A stretch of DNA of 64,000 nucleotides from Desulfobacteraceae bacterium (GCA_011389735.1 JAABTS010000003.1:18509-82508); one strand, 5' to 3'; positions 9,554 to 18,593 are shown, numbered from the stretch's first letter. Notes: generated from the letters alone by a model not told the origin. Translations and numbers: made by a program.

Positions 9554-9650
9554 CTATCGGCTATCAGAATTTGATTTCAGCGCCTTATTGGGCGGGAATA
9601 GAGGGCTGTAGCCTCTTGTTCCGGCTTTCTGAAATGATAAATCTGAGAAG
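9554..9650. repeat. Possible family-1 element, strongly degenerate
   Basis: The region upstream of trxA reads CTATCAGAATTTGATTTCAG, a GC-richer centre, and GGCTTTCTGAAATG. The outline resembles family 1 but the central block is not conserved. Confidence 0.35.
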
Positions 9651-9675
9651 CGGTAAAAGTGAAAGGAAGATACTT

Positions 9676-10002
9676 ATGGCGGAAGGCATTACAGACATTC
9701 AGGACAATACATTTGAGGAACAGGTCGTAAAATCCGATAGACCGGCGATGGTGGATTTTTGGGCTCCCTGGTGCGGACCGTGTAAAGCGATCGGCCCTTT
9801 GATTGAAGAATTGTCAAGCGTTTATTCAGGCCGGATAAACTTTTTCAAGTGCAATGTGGACGAAAATCCGGTGACGCCGGGGAAATTTGGTATAAAAGCG
9901 ATTCCGACGTTGATTTTTTTCAAGGACGGAGCGGCGGTAGAACAGATAACCGGAATGGTTCAAAAATCAAAACTCGAAGAAACCATCAAGAAAGTGATTT
10001 AA
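9676..10002 (+). CDS. trxA: Thioredoxin
   Basis: Small disulfide reductase, 108 residues from ATG 9676, with the active site WCGPC at residues 32-36 and the conserved cis-proline (AIPTLIFF). A longer frame opens at 9571, but that part is a degenerate repeat and a ribosome site (GAAAGGAAGA) precedes 9676. It is 10 bp upstream of trxB, so reductase and substrate are cotranscribed. The electrons it carries could also feed the Tpx peroxidase encoded at 26.3 kb. Confidence 0.96.
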   Translation: MAEGITDIQDNTFEEQVVKSDRPAMVDFWAPWCGPCKAIGPLIEELSSVYSGRINFFKCNVDENPVTPGKFGIKAIPTLIFFKDGAAVEQITGMVQKSKLEETIKKVI

Positions 10003-10012
10003 GGGGATTGGA

Positions 10013-10942
10013 ATGGTTGATGAGGTTTATGATTTGGCGATAATCGGAGGCGGACCGGCCGGTTTGACGGCCGGTATGTACGCCGCCAGGGCTCGTCTGA
10101 ACGTTGTCATGATTGAAAAACTGGCTCCGGGAGGCCAGGTTCTGGTGACTGACTGGGTTGAAAATTATCCGGGGTTTCCGGAAGGTGTCAGCGGCGCCGA
10201 CCTGATACAGCGTATGACGGATCAGGCGGTTCATTTCGGGCTCAAAATTCAGACAGACGAAGTGATGTCTGTCGATATTTCGGATTCGATAAAAAACATA
10301 AATCTTTACGAAGGCGTTGTTCACGCCAAAGCGATCATCATCGCCACGGGCGCGTCTCCGAAAAAGTTAGGCATACCTGGGGAAGACATGTTTTATGGAA
10401 GAGGAATCTCCACCTGCGCCACCTGCGACGCTCCGTTTTTCAGGGATAAGGTGGTGGCGGCCGTAGGAGGAGGGGACACCGCGGTTCAGGAAAGCATTTT
10501 TCTCACTAAATTTGCTAAAAAGGTGTACCTTGTTCACAGGCGGGATCAATTGAGAGCCACTGGGATTTTAAGGGAAAGGGCCGTTCGGAACGACAGGATA
10601 GAGATTTTGTGGGACAGCGTGCTGACAGGCGTCAGCGGTCTGAGCAATGTGGAGGCGATTGATGTCAAAAACGTGAAAACCGGCGATATTACAAAACTTT
10701 CCGTTGACGGGTGTTTTATCTGGATCGGCATCCAGCCCAATGCGACGTTTTTGGAAGATGATTTAAAACTGGACGAATATGGATTCATCATCACGGATCA
10801 GGAAATGAAAACATCCGTTCCCGGCGTGTTCGCCGCAGGGGATATCCGAAGCACCTCTCTGCGCCAGATTGCGACGGCTGTCGGAGAAGGCGCCTTAGCC
10901 GCGGTAACCGCCGAACATTATATCGAGAACATGAGTAAATGA
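10013..10942 (+). CDS. trxB: Thioredoxin reductase
   Basis: FAD-dependent NADPH:thioredoxin reductase, 309 residues. The FAD-binding GGGPAG lies at the N-terminus, the redox pair CATC at residues 135-138, the pyridine nucleotide motif GGGDTA follows, and the C-terminal FAD motif FAAGDI is present. Follows trxA by 10 bp and overlaps bamD by 4 bp (ATGA). Confidence 0.96.
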   Translation: MVDEVYDLAIIGGGPAGLTAGMYAARARLNVVMIEKLAPGGQVLVTDWVENYPGFPEGVSGADLIQRMTDQAVHFGLKIQTDEVMSVDISDSIKNINLYEGVVHAKAIIIATGASPKKLGIPGEDMFYGRGISTCATCDAPFFRDKVVAAVGGGDTAVQESIFLTKFAKKVYLVHRRDQLRATGILRERAVRNDRIEILWDSVLTGVSGLSNVEAIDVKNVKTGDITKLSVDGCFIWIGIQPNATFLEDDLKLDEYGFIITDQEMKTSVPGVFAAGDIRSTSLRQIATAVGEGALAAVTAEHYIENMSK

Positions 10943-11601
10943 TTCAAAAGCTTGTCGCATCCATATTGATTCTGGCGCTGGTGTCAGGCTGCGCCTCGTT
11001 TTTCGCCCCTGAAGCGGAAAAAACTGCGGCCGAATTGATGGCTGAAGGAACAGCCGAGTTCGAGGACGGGGACTACCTGGACGCGATCAAGGCCTTCCAA
11101 AAACTGAAAGACTGGTATCCGTTCAGCAAATACGCAATTCAGGCCGAACTGAAAATCGCGGACGCCCATTATAACCTGAAGCAATACGAAGAGGCGATCA
11201 TTGCGTATGAGTCTTTTGAGAAGCTTCATCCCCGAAATGAGGCCGTTCCTCGTGTAGTTTACCGAATCGGTCGATGCTATTTCGACCGGATTGACACGAT
11301 TGACCGGGACCGGATTACAGTGGAAAAGGCCATGGATACTTTCAAGCGCCTTAGAGACCGGTTTCCGGGGAATGAATTTTCAGAAAAAGCAGTTGAACAT
11401 ATTCGAGCGTGCAGAAAAAATCTTGCGGAACGAGAATTTTATGTGGGCCGCTTTTATCTGAAAAGCGATCATTACAAAGCGGCCCTGCACCGGTTTGAAA
11501 TCGTAAGAGACGAGTATTCGGACGTTCAAATCGGCGAAGATATTACCAAATATATCAAAAAATGTGAACGGTTGATCGCAAAAGGCGAATCCGCGGAATA
11601 G
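10939..11601 (+). CDS. bamD: Outer-membrane assembly lipoprotein BamD
   Basis: 220-residue lipoprotein (lipobox LVSGC near residue 17) built of five TPR-like units, as in BamD/ComL of the BAM complex that folds outer-membrane proteins. Typical repeats include YLDAIKAFQKLKDWYP, YEEAIIAYESFEKLHP, and the YVGRFYLKSDHYKAALHRF segment characteristic of the family. The start overlaps the trxB stop. The length is slightly below the E. coli protein (245). Confidence 0.93.
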   Translation: MIQKLVASILILALVSGCASFFAPEAEKTAAELMAEGTAEFEDGDYLDAIKAFQKLKDWYPFSKYAIQAELKIADAHYNLKQYEEAIIAYESFEKLHPRNEAVPRVVYRIGRCYFDRIDTIDRDRITVEKAMDTFKRLRDRFPGNEFSEKAVEHIRACRKNLAEREFYVGRFYLKSDHYKAALHRFEIVRDEYSDVQIGEDITKYIKKCERLIAKGESAE

Positions 11602-11620
11602 TTCCACGCTTTCTTTCCAG

Positions 11621-11657
11621 CGGCGAACCGGTATGCACATTCCGGCTCGCCGCCTTT
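11621..11657. terminator. Likely bidirectional terminator hairpin between bamD and the EamA gene
   Basis: CGGCGAACCGG (11621-11631) pairs with CCGGCTCGCCG (11642-11652) with one mismatch, loop of 10 bases, followed by CCTTTTAAAA. It sits between two convergent genes. Confidence 0.7.
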
Positions 11658-11714
11658 TAAAATTCATTTCCGAAAACCTGCATTTGACTGCCGCAAAGCG
11701 GTACTCGATTTCGC

Positions 11715-12593
11715 TCAGCGCCTCCTTAACTTCTGAATCCCATTGCCCGTAATGATAAAGCACAGTCCTGCGACGGAGGACCATCGGATCGTTTCTCCCA
11801 GAAAAAAGTGAATAAATACTAAAGATAAAAAGGGCGAGAAGAAAATAAGGTTGCCGGTTTTGGCCACGGATTCGGACAACCGGAGGGCTTTAAGCCATAA
11901 AACAAAAGTGACGCCCATTTCAAACAAACCGATATATAACCCGCCGAAAACGACCGGCGCGGTCAATTCTGGGAAGCTTGAAAACACAAGGACGGATATC
12001 AGAATGAACGGGAAGGCCGTCAGAAAATTGAGGAACAGGCTCATGATCGGGTCCAGCGTGTTCCGGGTGTTGTAAATCCAATACAGCGCCCATATGATTG
12101 TACTCCCAAGCGCCAGAAGGACTCCGTGAAGATTACTGAATTCGAGAGAGAACGGTTTCCCGTGTGTGGAAATCACCAGAACTCCGAAATAACTTATACA
12201 TATGGCGATGATATCCAGTTTTTGGATTTTTTGTCGAAGCAGAGGAATCGACAGGATAGTCAGGGTAATGGCCCATGTGTAGTTCAAAGGCTGGGCTTCC
12301 TGAGCCGGCAGCAGGTCGTAGGCTTTCAGGAGAACCGTATAATACAGGAAAGGGTTCAAAACGCCGAGGAACGCGCAGAAAGCGATATCTTTCACCGAAT
12401 AACGGAATATGACGGGGAGTTTTCCGGCAAATAATAGAATCAGGAACAGGGCCGCAACGGATACGATATCTGCCAGAAGTAGAAGCTGTAGCGGGTCGAG
12501 GTGTTTCAGGGACAATTTGAACGCAGTCGCCACCGTCGACCAGATCAACACGACGACGGCGGCGTAAATATAAGCATGTTTCTGATTTTGCAA
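11715..12593 (-). CDS. EamA/DMT-family transporter
   Basis: Inner-membrane protein of 292 residues with ten predicted hydrophobic helices and the two-fold EamA repeat (first around YIYAAVVVLIWSTVATAFK, second around GVLLALGSTIIWALYWIYN). Substrate cannot be told; relatives export metabolites or amino acids. It starts at TTG 12593 with AAAGGAGGG ten bases upstream. It lies 18 bp after the ABC permease gene and is probably in the same transcript, although no functional link is evident. Confidence 0.85.
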   Translation of the reverse strand: MQNQKHAYIYAAVVVLIWSTVATAFKLSLKHLDPLQLLLLADIVSVAALFLILLFAGKLPVIFRYSVKDIAFCAFLGVLNPFLYYTVLLKAYDLLPAQEAQPLNYTWAITLTILSIPLLRQKIQKLDIIAICISYFGVLVISTHGKPFSLEFSNLHGVLLALGSTIIWALYWIYNTRNTLDPIMSLFLNFLTAFPFILISVLVFSSFPELTAPVVFGGLYIGLFEMGVTFVLWLKALRLSESVAKTGNLIFFSPFLSLVFIHFFLGETIRWSSVAGLCFIITGNGIQKLRRR

Positions 12594-12611
12594 AAGAAAC
12601 GAACCCTCCTT

Positions 12612-14114
12612 TTAAATTTTCATGGCCACGACCGGATCGACTTTGGACGCTTTGCGCACCGGAAGGTAGGCCGCGGTGAAGGTGATGGGAATCAATGGGA
12701 TAAGGGGGAGAATTTGTATCCACGCCGGAGCCGTAAGCCATGCGACGGAAAAATCCCCTACCGCGCTGATGAGGATAAATATTTCACTATGAACCATTTT
12801 TAATGGAATCCGGTTGAAGGCTCCGGCCGTAAAAAAGCCGATCGCCAGCATTGTCCCGTTTGCGGCGATAAGCGATAGTATCAGCACCTGTAATACTTCG
12901 TAAAAGCATAATTGGTTGAACATGCGTCGAATGTCTTTTCGAGTCGCCCCGATACATCGCATGACGCCGATTTCCTTTATTGAATCCTTCACGTTGACGC
13001 TCAGAATTTTATAAATGGAAAGAATGATAAAAAAGACGAATGGAAGCAGAATGATGACGCCGAAATAGATCAGCCCCGTATTTTTTTTGAGTTCATCGAT
13101 AATTTCCGTTATCATGCGGTTCGGGCTGACCGCCTGGCGTTCAACGACCAGTCCCGTCTTTTCGATGGATCGGGATATCGAATCCTTGAACCCGGTTTTG
13201 CATAAAACATATGCGGACGAAAGTTTTCCGGATTTAGGATGGCGGAATTCATCTTCATGTTGATTCACCGATTCCCTCCGAAGTTGGGTGATTTGTGAGA
13301 TCCGCCGGGCCTGAGACAAAGGGATGACGCCATAGGCCGACAAAGGGTTGTTTGCGCCTCCGCTGTCCTGGATATAGCCCGCAATCTGGAATTTCAGAGG
13401 CAGTGGATCGCAATATTTCACGACGCCGGGTTTTGTTTTAGTGAGATATTCCAGCACCATTTTTTGCTGGGAGGCCGCCCTCCGGAAGAACATGACCGGG
13501 TCATACGCCTTGTCCGGTTCAAAAAAATTCCATCCGAAATAGTCCTGGCCGCAAAATGGATCGATGATAATCGTGAATGTCCGCCCGAGATATAAATCCG
13601 TTTCTTCTTTTTTCCGGCGAATAAAAACGTTTTCGTCCCTGACATAGGATAAATTGAACAGATTCTGGGACAGCAAAATAGGAATCGCTTTTGGGTTGCG
13701 GTTTTGGGAAGGGAGTAAACAATACGTTTTGAATAATTCGTCCTTATATCCGAACAGGGTTTCCGGTTGTATGTAGTTGATTCGATCCATCAGAAAAATG
13801 TGTCCTTTGGAAACATGTAGTTTTCCCTGCACCAATTCGACGCCTTCAAGCTTCGAAACAGCGTCCAGATCTTCCGGCCGAATGAATCTTCGATTTTGAT
13901 AATCGGCCTTCACCATGATCACATTGGGATTGTGATAATCCGTTTTATAGAAAATTTCCACAATTTTGGCGATCACGCCGTATCCTCCGTTGATTAGACA
14001 GATAAGAAAAAACAGGAACGTAAACAGGGCGGCCAACGATTTTTTTCCGCCGCTACGCTTCTTTTTCCCGGTTCTTCTCAGATTCAGCGACAAGGCGTCT
14101 TTGAAGGTGATCAA
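12612..14114 (-). CDS. ABC transporter permease, FtsX/MacB type
   Basis: 500-residue permease: a first membrane helix at about residues 25-50, a large ~280-residue extracytoplasmic domain, then three C-terminal helices (starting FGVIILLPFVFFIILS) with the FtsX-family cytosolic loop (DSIKEIGVMRCIGATRKDIR). The topology matches MacB/LolC mechanotransmission permeases. It overlaps its ATPase by 4 bp. Cargo unknown: the family handles lipoproteins, peptides or signals to cell-wall enzymes. Confidence 0.88.
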   Translation of the reverse strand: MITFKDALSLNLRRTGKKKRSGGKKSLAALFTFLFFLICLINGGYGVIAKIVEIFYKTDYHNPNVIMVKADYQNRRFIRPEDLDAVSKLEGVELVQGKLHVSKGHIFLMDRINYIQPETLFGYKDELFKTYCLLPSQNRNPKAIPILLSQNLFNLSYVRDENVFIRRKKEETDLYLGRTFTIIIDPFCGQDYFGWNFFEPDKAYDPVMFFRRAASQQKMVLEYLTKTKPGVVKYCDPLPLKFQIAGYIQDSGGANNPLSAYGVIPLSQARRISQITQLRRESVNQHEDEFRHPKSGKLSSAYVLCKTGFKDSISRSIEKTGLVVERQAVSPNRMITEIIDELKKNTGLIYFGVIILLPFVFFIILSIYKILSVNVKDSIKEIGVMRCIGATRKDIRRMFNQLCFYEVLQVLILSLIAANGTMLAIGFFTAGAFNRIPLKMVHSEIFILISAVGDFSVAWLTAPAWIQILPLIPLIPITFTAAYLPVRKASKVDPVVAMKI

Positions 14115-14770
14115 TGAAGGGTTCCTTCGATAATGTGTATTTTTTGCTCTCCGAAGTCGGCGATCCAGGGATTGTGAGTCACCAGAAGTATGGCGGTACG
14201 TCGTTGCCGATGGATTTCCGAAAAAATTTCCATCACGGTCCGGCTGGTTTCAAAATCCAGATTTCCGGTCGGTTCGTCGGCGATGATGATGTCCGGTTCC
14301 GTTACCAGGGCTCTTGCAATGGCTACCCGCTGACGTTCGCCGCCGGATAATTCTCCCGGATAATGATCGGTCCTGCTGGAAAGCCCCATGGCGTTCAACA
14401 TGCGGGCTGCGCGTTCACTCCGCTCGGATGGAGGCGTATTGGAGAATACAAGAGGCAGGCTTACATTTTCAGCGGCGGTCAAATAGTCAACCAGATTAAA
14501 GGATTGAAAAACAAACCCGATCGATGTGTTTCGAATGCGGGAAAGCTCGGTGTCGTTCAGCTTGTGAAGTTCGGTGTTCCGGAACATGACGCGCCCGGTC
14601 GTCGGTGTCAGCAGGCCGCCGCACACCTGCACGAAGGTCGTTTTCCCGGACCCCGACCTGCCGGTGATCGTAACAAAATCTCCCGGCTCAAGATGGAAAT
14701 TCACATTGGTCAACGGTATTACTTTGTTGTGTTTTCCGTATTCAACGGACACATCGACTAAATCGAGCAT
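14111..14770 (-). CDS. ABC transporter ATP-binding protein, LolD/MacB type
   Basis: 219-residue ATPase with Walker A GRSGSGKTT, signature LSGGERQRVAIARAL, Walker B IIIADEPTGNLD and the H-loop (LVTHNP). This compact form partners FtsX-type permeases; the permease gene follows with a 4-bp overlap. It is transcribed away from the mlaC-mlaA operon. Confidence 0.93.
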   Translation of the reverse strand: MLDLVDVSVEYGKHNKVIPLTNVNFHLEPGDFVTITGRSGSGKTTFVQVCGGLLTPTTGRVMFRNTELHKLNDTELSRIRNTSIGFVFQSFNLVDYLTAAENVSLPLVFSNTPPSERSERAARMLNAMGLSSRTDHYPGELSGGERQRVAIARALVTEPDIIIADEPTGNLDFETSRTVMEIFSEIHRQRRTAILLVTHNPWIADFGEQKIHIIEGTLH

Positions 14771-14922
14771 ATCCCAAAGGCGCCTTGTGAAAAGTTTCTG
14801 AAATCAATACCGTAACGATACCTCAAAAACGAGTCAAGGTAAACACCTTTCAAAGCAACCATTGAAAATTCGCCACAACACTTTTCAGATAATGAATCGA
14901 TGCGATTTCAAATGGGATATTC

Positions 14923-14951
14923 TTGACATACACATGAAGCTTCATTATATA
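14923..14951 (+). promoter_or_regulatory. Sigma-70-type promoter for mlaC-mlaA; -10 supplied by a repeat end
   Basis: TTGACA at 14923-14928, 17-bp spacer, TATATA at 14946-14951. The -10 hexamer overlaps the TATAG end of the degenerate family-1 element that starts at 14950. The leader before mlaC would be about 160 nt and consists mostly of that repeat. Confidence 0.6.
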
Positions 14952-15057
14952 TAGTTTTTCAGAATCAATTTATAAGAAGCGGGATTTGTGATAATATGAA
15001 TCGTATATTCCATTCCAGTCCGGCGGCGCAATTATATTTGATGTCCGAAAGGCTGTG
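14950..15057. repeat. Family-1 element, degenerate copy in the mlaC leader
   Basis: TATAGTTTTTCAGAATC at the left end, an AAGCGGG block, ATGAATCGTATATTCC in the middle and TTTGATGTCCGAAAGGC at the right end, in the order expected for family 1. Confidence 0.6.
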
Positions 15058-15116
15058 TCGCAGTATATGAGATTAACCCGGATCGACCATTGAAAAACCA
15101 TGAAAGGAAATACGCC

Positions 15117-15749
15117 ATGAAAAGATATATAGCCTTGATACTGATGGTCTTTTGTGTCAACCTTGCTTTTGCTGAAGACAAAAATCCGATGGATTCGTTG
15201 AAAGAGCCGATCGATAGAGTTATCGATATCCTGAAAGATCCTAAATTCGAAGATTCGGCGAAAAAAGAGAAACAGGCTGAATTGATATGGGAGATTATAG
15301 AAGATGTTTTCGATTTTAAAAAAATCGGCGAGTTGACGCTCGGAAATTTCAGAAAAGATTTTTCAGAAGAACAGCTTGACGAGTTCACGGAAGAGTTTGC
15401 GGATTTGCTGGGAAACACCTACCTGAAAAAAATTCAGGGAGAGTATGAAAATGAGAAAGTCGATTATCTCAGCCAGAAAATCGGAAGCGGGGCCAACTCG
15501 GACAAAGCCATGGTGGAAACGGTCATTATCCGGGAAGGGGTTGGAATTCCGGTCATCTATACCATGTGGAAAAACAAGGGGGTCTGGCGTATTTACGATG
15601 TCAAGGTCGAGGGAGTCAGCCTGGTAAGAAATTATCGCAATCAGTTTCAAAAGATACTTATTGATAAAAAACCGGACGATTTGATCGAAAAAATCAGGAG
15701 AAAGAACGAAAATCGCGGGAAAGGACAGGGTGAGGGTGAAATCGAATAA
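15117..15749 (+). CDS. mlaC: Phospholipid-binding protein MlaC (Ttg2D family)
   Basis: Periplasmic shuttle of the Mla pathway that carries phospholipids between the outer and inner membranes. 210 residues from ATG 15117 (AAAGG upstream), opening with a clear signal peptide MKRYIALILMVFCVNLAFA. The body carries family features: DVFDFKKIGELTLG, FTEEFADLLGNTYLKKI, and the C-terminal WRIYDVKVEGVSLVRNYR. It is followed by mlaA with overlap. The inner-membrane parts (MlaFEDB) are not in this window. Confidence 0.93.
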   Translation: MKRYIALILMVFCVNLAFAEDKNPMDSLKEPIDRVIDILKDPKFEDSAKKEKQAELIWEIIEDVFDFKKIGELTLGNFRKDFSEEQLDEFTEEFADLLGNTYLKKIQGEYENEKVDYLSQKIGSGANSDKAMVETVIIREGVGIPVIYTMWKNKGVWRIYDVKVEGVSLVRNYRNQFQKILIDKKPDDLIEKIRRKNENRGKGQGEGEIE

Positions 15750-16578
15750 GGCGATGCGCCTTTTTTTATTGTTCTTGATGTCGGGATGCCTGGTCTCGTT
15801 AATGCTGGTTTGCGGCTGCGGAACAGGCAATCAAGCTCTTAAAAAGGAGGGCCCGGTTTATTTAGCTGACGCTTCGGAAGGCTTCCCGCCGCCCGAAGGC
15901 CAATCCGACGCCGATTTTCTCGAATTCGGATTTGAAGAAGACACGGCCGTGGAAAAGTCGTCGCCGTCCGTTAATGTCTCCGACCCTCTGGGGCCATGGA
16001 ACAGAATGATGTTCAAAGTGAATGACAAACTCTATCTATGGGTGTTAAAACCGGTTGCAACAGGATACAAAAAAGTGGTTCCGGAAATCGCCCGAACCGG
16101 TCTTAGAAATTTTTTTAACAACGTATCCACCCCGGTCAGGCTGGCCAATTGCGTTTTACAGGGCAAAGGCGAAAAAGCCTGCCATGAAATCGGACGGTTC
16201 CTGGTGAACAGCACAATCGGATTTTTGGGCCTCGGCGATCCGGCCTCATCCCAATTCAATATGAAATCCAGCGATGAAGATCTGGGACAGACCCTGGCGG
16301 TCTATGGGGCCGGCAACGGATTTTACATTGTGTGGCCGATGGTAGGCCCGTCCACCTTTAGAGACACTCTGGGAACAGGGGGGGAATACTTTTTCGACCC
16401 CGTTAATTTTGCAGAAGTCCCTTACGAAATTATGTACGGATGTACAGCCCTCGAAAAAATGAATTCGCTTTCTTTCCGCCTGGGCGATTATGAATCGCTC
16501 AAAAACGCGGCGATCGATCCCTATGACGCATTTCGTGATTTTTACATTCAGTATCGTGAAAAGAAGGTGAAAGAATAA
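15730..16578 (+). CDS. mlaA: Outer-membrane lipoprotein MlaA (VacJ)
   Basis: Removes mislocalised phospholipid from the outer leaflet together with a porin and passes it to MlaC. 282 residues with a lipoprotein signal (lipobox LVCGC) and the conserved MlaA core from DPLGPWNRMMFKVND through FFNNVSTPVRLAN and RFLVNSTIGFLGLGDPA. The start could be GTG 15730, overlapping mlaC by 20 bp, or ATG 15754 just after the mlaC stop; the second also leaves a full signal peptide. Confidence 0.93.
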   Translation: MRVKSNKAMRLFLLFLMSGCLVSLMLVCGCGTGNQALKKEGPVYLADASEGFPPPEGQSDADFLEFGFEEDTAVEKSSPSVNVSDPLGPWNRMMFKVNDKLYLWVLKPVATGYKKVVPEIARTGLRNFFNNVSTPVRLANCVLQGKGEKACHEIGRFLVNSTIGFLGLGDPASSQFNMKSSDEDLGQTLAVYGAGNGFYIVWPMVGPSTFRDTLGTGGEYFFDPVNFAEVPYEIMYGCTALEKMNSLSFRLGDYESLKNAAIDPYDAFRDFYIQYREKKVKE

Positions 16579-16606
16579 GGGAAGTTTATTTTCTGTGATT
16601 TCCCTG
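16576..16606. repeat. Family-4 hairpin element, right-end fragment
   Basis: AGGGAAGTTTATTTTCTGTG followed by ATTTCCCT matches the right arm of the elements at 26971-27094 and 36543-36613. Directly follows the mlaA stop. Confidence 0.5.
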
Positions 16607-16620
16607 ATATCCCTTTTGAG

Positions 16621-16674
16621 TCCTTCAATCTCACCGGGCCGGTCACGCAGTGAAATTGAGTTTTCGGAAACCTG
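16621..16674. repeat. Family-1 element, half copy
   Basis: Contains GGGCCGGTCACGCAGTGAAA then TTGAGTTTTCGGAAACCTG, the right half of the consensus; the left half is unrecognisable. Confidence 0.4.
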
Positions 16675-16704
16675 CGGCGCAAAGGATTTGATCGATTAAT
16701 CCCC

Positions 16705-17673
16705 ATGTCCCTTGAAATCCAAAGCTTAAGTATCATCCTTATTCTTCCGATCGCCTGTATAATTGATTTTCTCATCGGCGACCCTCGATTTTTGCCGCAT
16801 CCGGTTCGATGGATCGGCCGTGCGATTGAATGGGCGGAACCGGAATTCCGGAAGCTAAAATGCAATCTCGAAACATCAGGCCTTTTGTTCGCGATTTGCC
16901 TGATCGGAATCGTTTTTACATCCGCATGGGCGATTATACGGATTGCCGACATGATTCATCCGCTAATCGGTGTCGTATTGCGAATAATCCTCATTTTTTA
17001 TTGTATTTCGATCCGAAGCCTGGAAAAAGCGGCGATGGATGTATACCGGCGTCTTGCGGAAAAAGATATATCGAGTGCGCGGCGGGCGCTTTCCATGATT
17101 GTCGGGAGAGAAACCGCCGTTTTAGATGAGGAGGGAATTGTCCGGGCGTCCGTGGAAACGGTGTCGGAAAATTTTGTCGATGGCGTGGCGTCGCCCGTTT
17201 TTTTTGCGGTCATCGGCGGCGCTCCGCTGGCTCTGGCCTATAAAGCTGCGAACACACTGGATTCCATGATCGGGTATCGCAACGACGCCTATCTTGAGTT
17301 CGGCCGGGCGTCCGCTCTGATCGACGATGTTTTGAATTTTATTCCGGCCCGTCTTTCCGTTCCTGTTATCGCTCTTGCCGCTTTTTTCCCGGCGGGCCGC
17401 AGCCTTCCGGCGCTTGTTACGGGGTTTCGGGAAGGCCGCAATCATGCAAGCCCCAATGCGGGATATCCCGAGGCGGCCTTTGCAGGCGCTCTGGCCGTGA
17501 AACTGGGAGGGCCGAACAGGTATCATGGAAAAAAGGTGGTAAAACCGTATATCGGAACCGCCTTTCCGGGCCCCGGCCTTCGCCATATCAAGCAGGCCTG
17601 CGATCTGATGATTCTGTCGTCCGTGATTTGGATCGCTTTTGCCGTTGCGGCCGCGGTAATGTTTTCCGGGTAA
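16705..17673 (+). CDS. cbiB: Adenosylcobinamide-phosphate synthase CbiB/CobD
   Basis: Membrane enzyme that attaches the aminopropanol linker to adenosylcobyric acid in cobamide synthesis. 322 residues with the family motifs DFLIGDPRFLPHPVRWIG near the N-terminus, MIVGRETAVLDEEGIVRA, ETVSENFVDGVASPVFF, and YKAANTLDSMIGYRND, plus several hydrophobic helices and the C-terminal NAGYPEAAFAGALAVKLGG. It is followed 57 bp later by cbiR, giving a small cobamide salvage/remodelling pair. Confidence 0.95.
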   Translation: MSLEIQSLSIILILPIACIIDFLIGDPRFLPHPVRWIGRAIEWAEPEFRKLKCNLETSGLLFAICLIGIVFTSAWAIIRIADMIHPLIGVVLRIILIFYCISIRSLEKAAMDVYRRLAEKDISSARRALSMIVGRETAVLDEEGIVRASVETVSENFVDGVASPVFFAVIGGAPLALAYKAANTLDSMIGYRNDAYLEFGRASALIDDVLNFIPARLSVPVIALAAFFPAGRSLPALVTGFREGRNHASPNAGYPEAAFAGALAVKLGGPNRYHGKKVVKPYIGTAFPGPGLRHIKQACDLMILSSVIWIAFAVAAAVMFSG

Positions 17674-17730
17674 AAAAATCGGAAAATGGAATTTGACGGA
17701 GTTTGAGAGATTGAATTTTACGAGGCGGCC

Positions 17731-18579
17731 ATGATGGTTCAAACACAAACGGATATACGCGGCCAATACCCGAATTTACCGGGAATCTACCGGTCATTGA
17801 ATCATTTTCGATTAGGAACCACATCCTATATTTATCCGGATAACCGGATACCGAATATAAAACGGATCGGCCCTTACCTGGATGAAATCGAGCTGCTGCT
17901 GTTTCAGAGCATTTCACCGGACGCGCTTCCAACCGAAAGCGAAATCGATGAATTGAAGATCCTTGCCCAGGAAAATGATTTTTCCTATAATATTCATCTG
18001 CCTGCGGATGTTTCCATGACCGATCTGGATACGCAAGTGGCTGAAAACGCAGTTGAATCGATTTTCCGAGTTATTGAGCTGACGGCCCCGCTATCCCCGT
18101 CCACTTACACCCTGCATCTTCCTTACGATATCGAAGACCGGTCGGCGCAGATGATCGGCAAATGGCGGGAAAATGCGTTTAACAGTGTGGAACGGCTCCT
18201 GTTCAAAGGGGTTGAGAGTCAAAAGATTTCTGTGGAAGTCATGAATTATCCGTTCGGATGGATTTTTCCGGTGGTGCGGGATCTCGATCTTTCCATTTGC
18301 CTCGATCTGGGGCATATCATTGACTGCCATCAATCCGTTTCGGAAATGTTCGAGATCTACGGAAAGAAAACCACCATCATGCATCTGCACGGAATAAAAG
18401 AAGGGCGGGACCACCGGGCCATCGATGAACTCCCGGCGTACATCGAAGACGAAATTATTCCAATCCTGCAAGTTTTTTCAGGAGTTCTGTCCCTGGAAAT
18501 TTTTTCATACGAGGATTTGTACGATTCCCTCAAGACCCTTGAAAGATGGGGCGTTGCAGCCGCATCCCAGCCGAACTGA
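17731..18579 (+). CDS. cbiR: Cobamide remodelling phosphodiesterase, CbiR-like (TIM barrel)
   Basis: 282 residues with an AP-endonuclease-2/xylose-isomerase-like TIM barrel: FRLGTTSYIYPDN near the start, NIHLPADVSMTDLD, TLHLPYDIED, the metal-ligand-like strands SVEVMNYPF and ICLDLGHIIDCH, and MHLHGIKEGRDHRAIDEL. CbiR enzymes cut the nucleotide loop of cobamides so the lower ligand can be replaced. The position immediately after cbiB, which rebuilds the cobinamide arm, supports this. Assignment is by sequence resemblance and context; a general sugar isomerase is the alternative. Confidence 0.8.
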   Translation: MMVQTQTDIRGQYPNLPGIYRSLNHFRLGTTSYIYPDNRIPNIKRIGPYLDEIELLLFQSISPDALPTESEIDELKILAQENDFSYNIHLPADVSMTDLDTQVAENAVESIFRVIELTAPLSPSTYTLHLPYDIEDRSAQMIGKWRENAFNSVERLLFKGVESQKISVEVMNYPFGWIFPVVRDLDLSICLDLGHIIDCHQSVSEMFEIYGKKTTIMHLHGIKEGRDHRAIDELPAYIEDEIIPILQVFSGVLSLEIFSYEDLYDSLKTLERWGVAAASQPN

Positions 18580-18593
18580 AAACGCAGGTTCAA

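Noticed and set aside
9571-9675. Extended N-terminus for thioredoxin
   Set aside because: The extra 35 residues come from repeat DNA; ATG 9676 has a ribosome site and gives the standard 108-residue protein.
16579-16704. Cobalamin riboswitch before cbiB
   Set aside because: No B12-box-like sequence; the interval is made of family-4 and family-1 repeat pieces.
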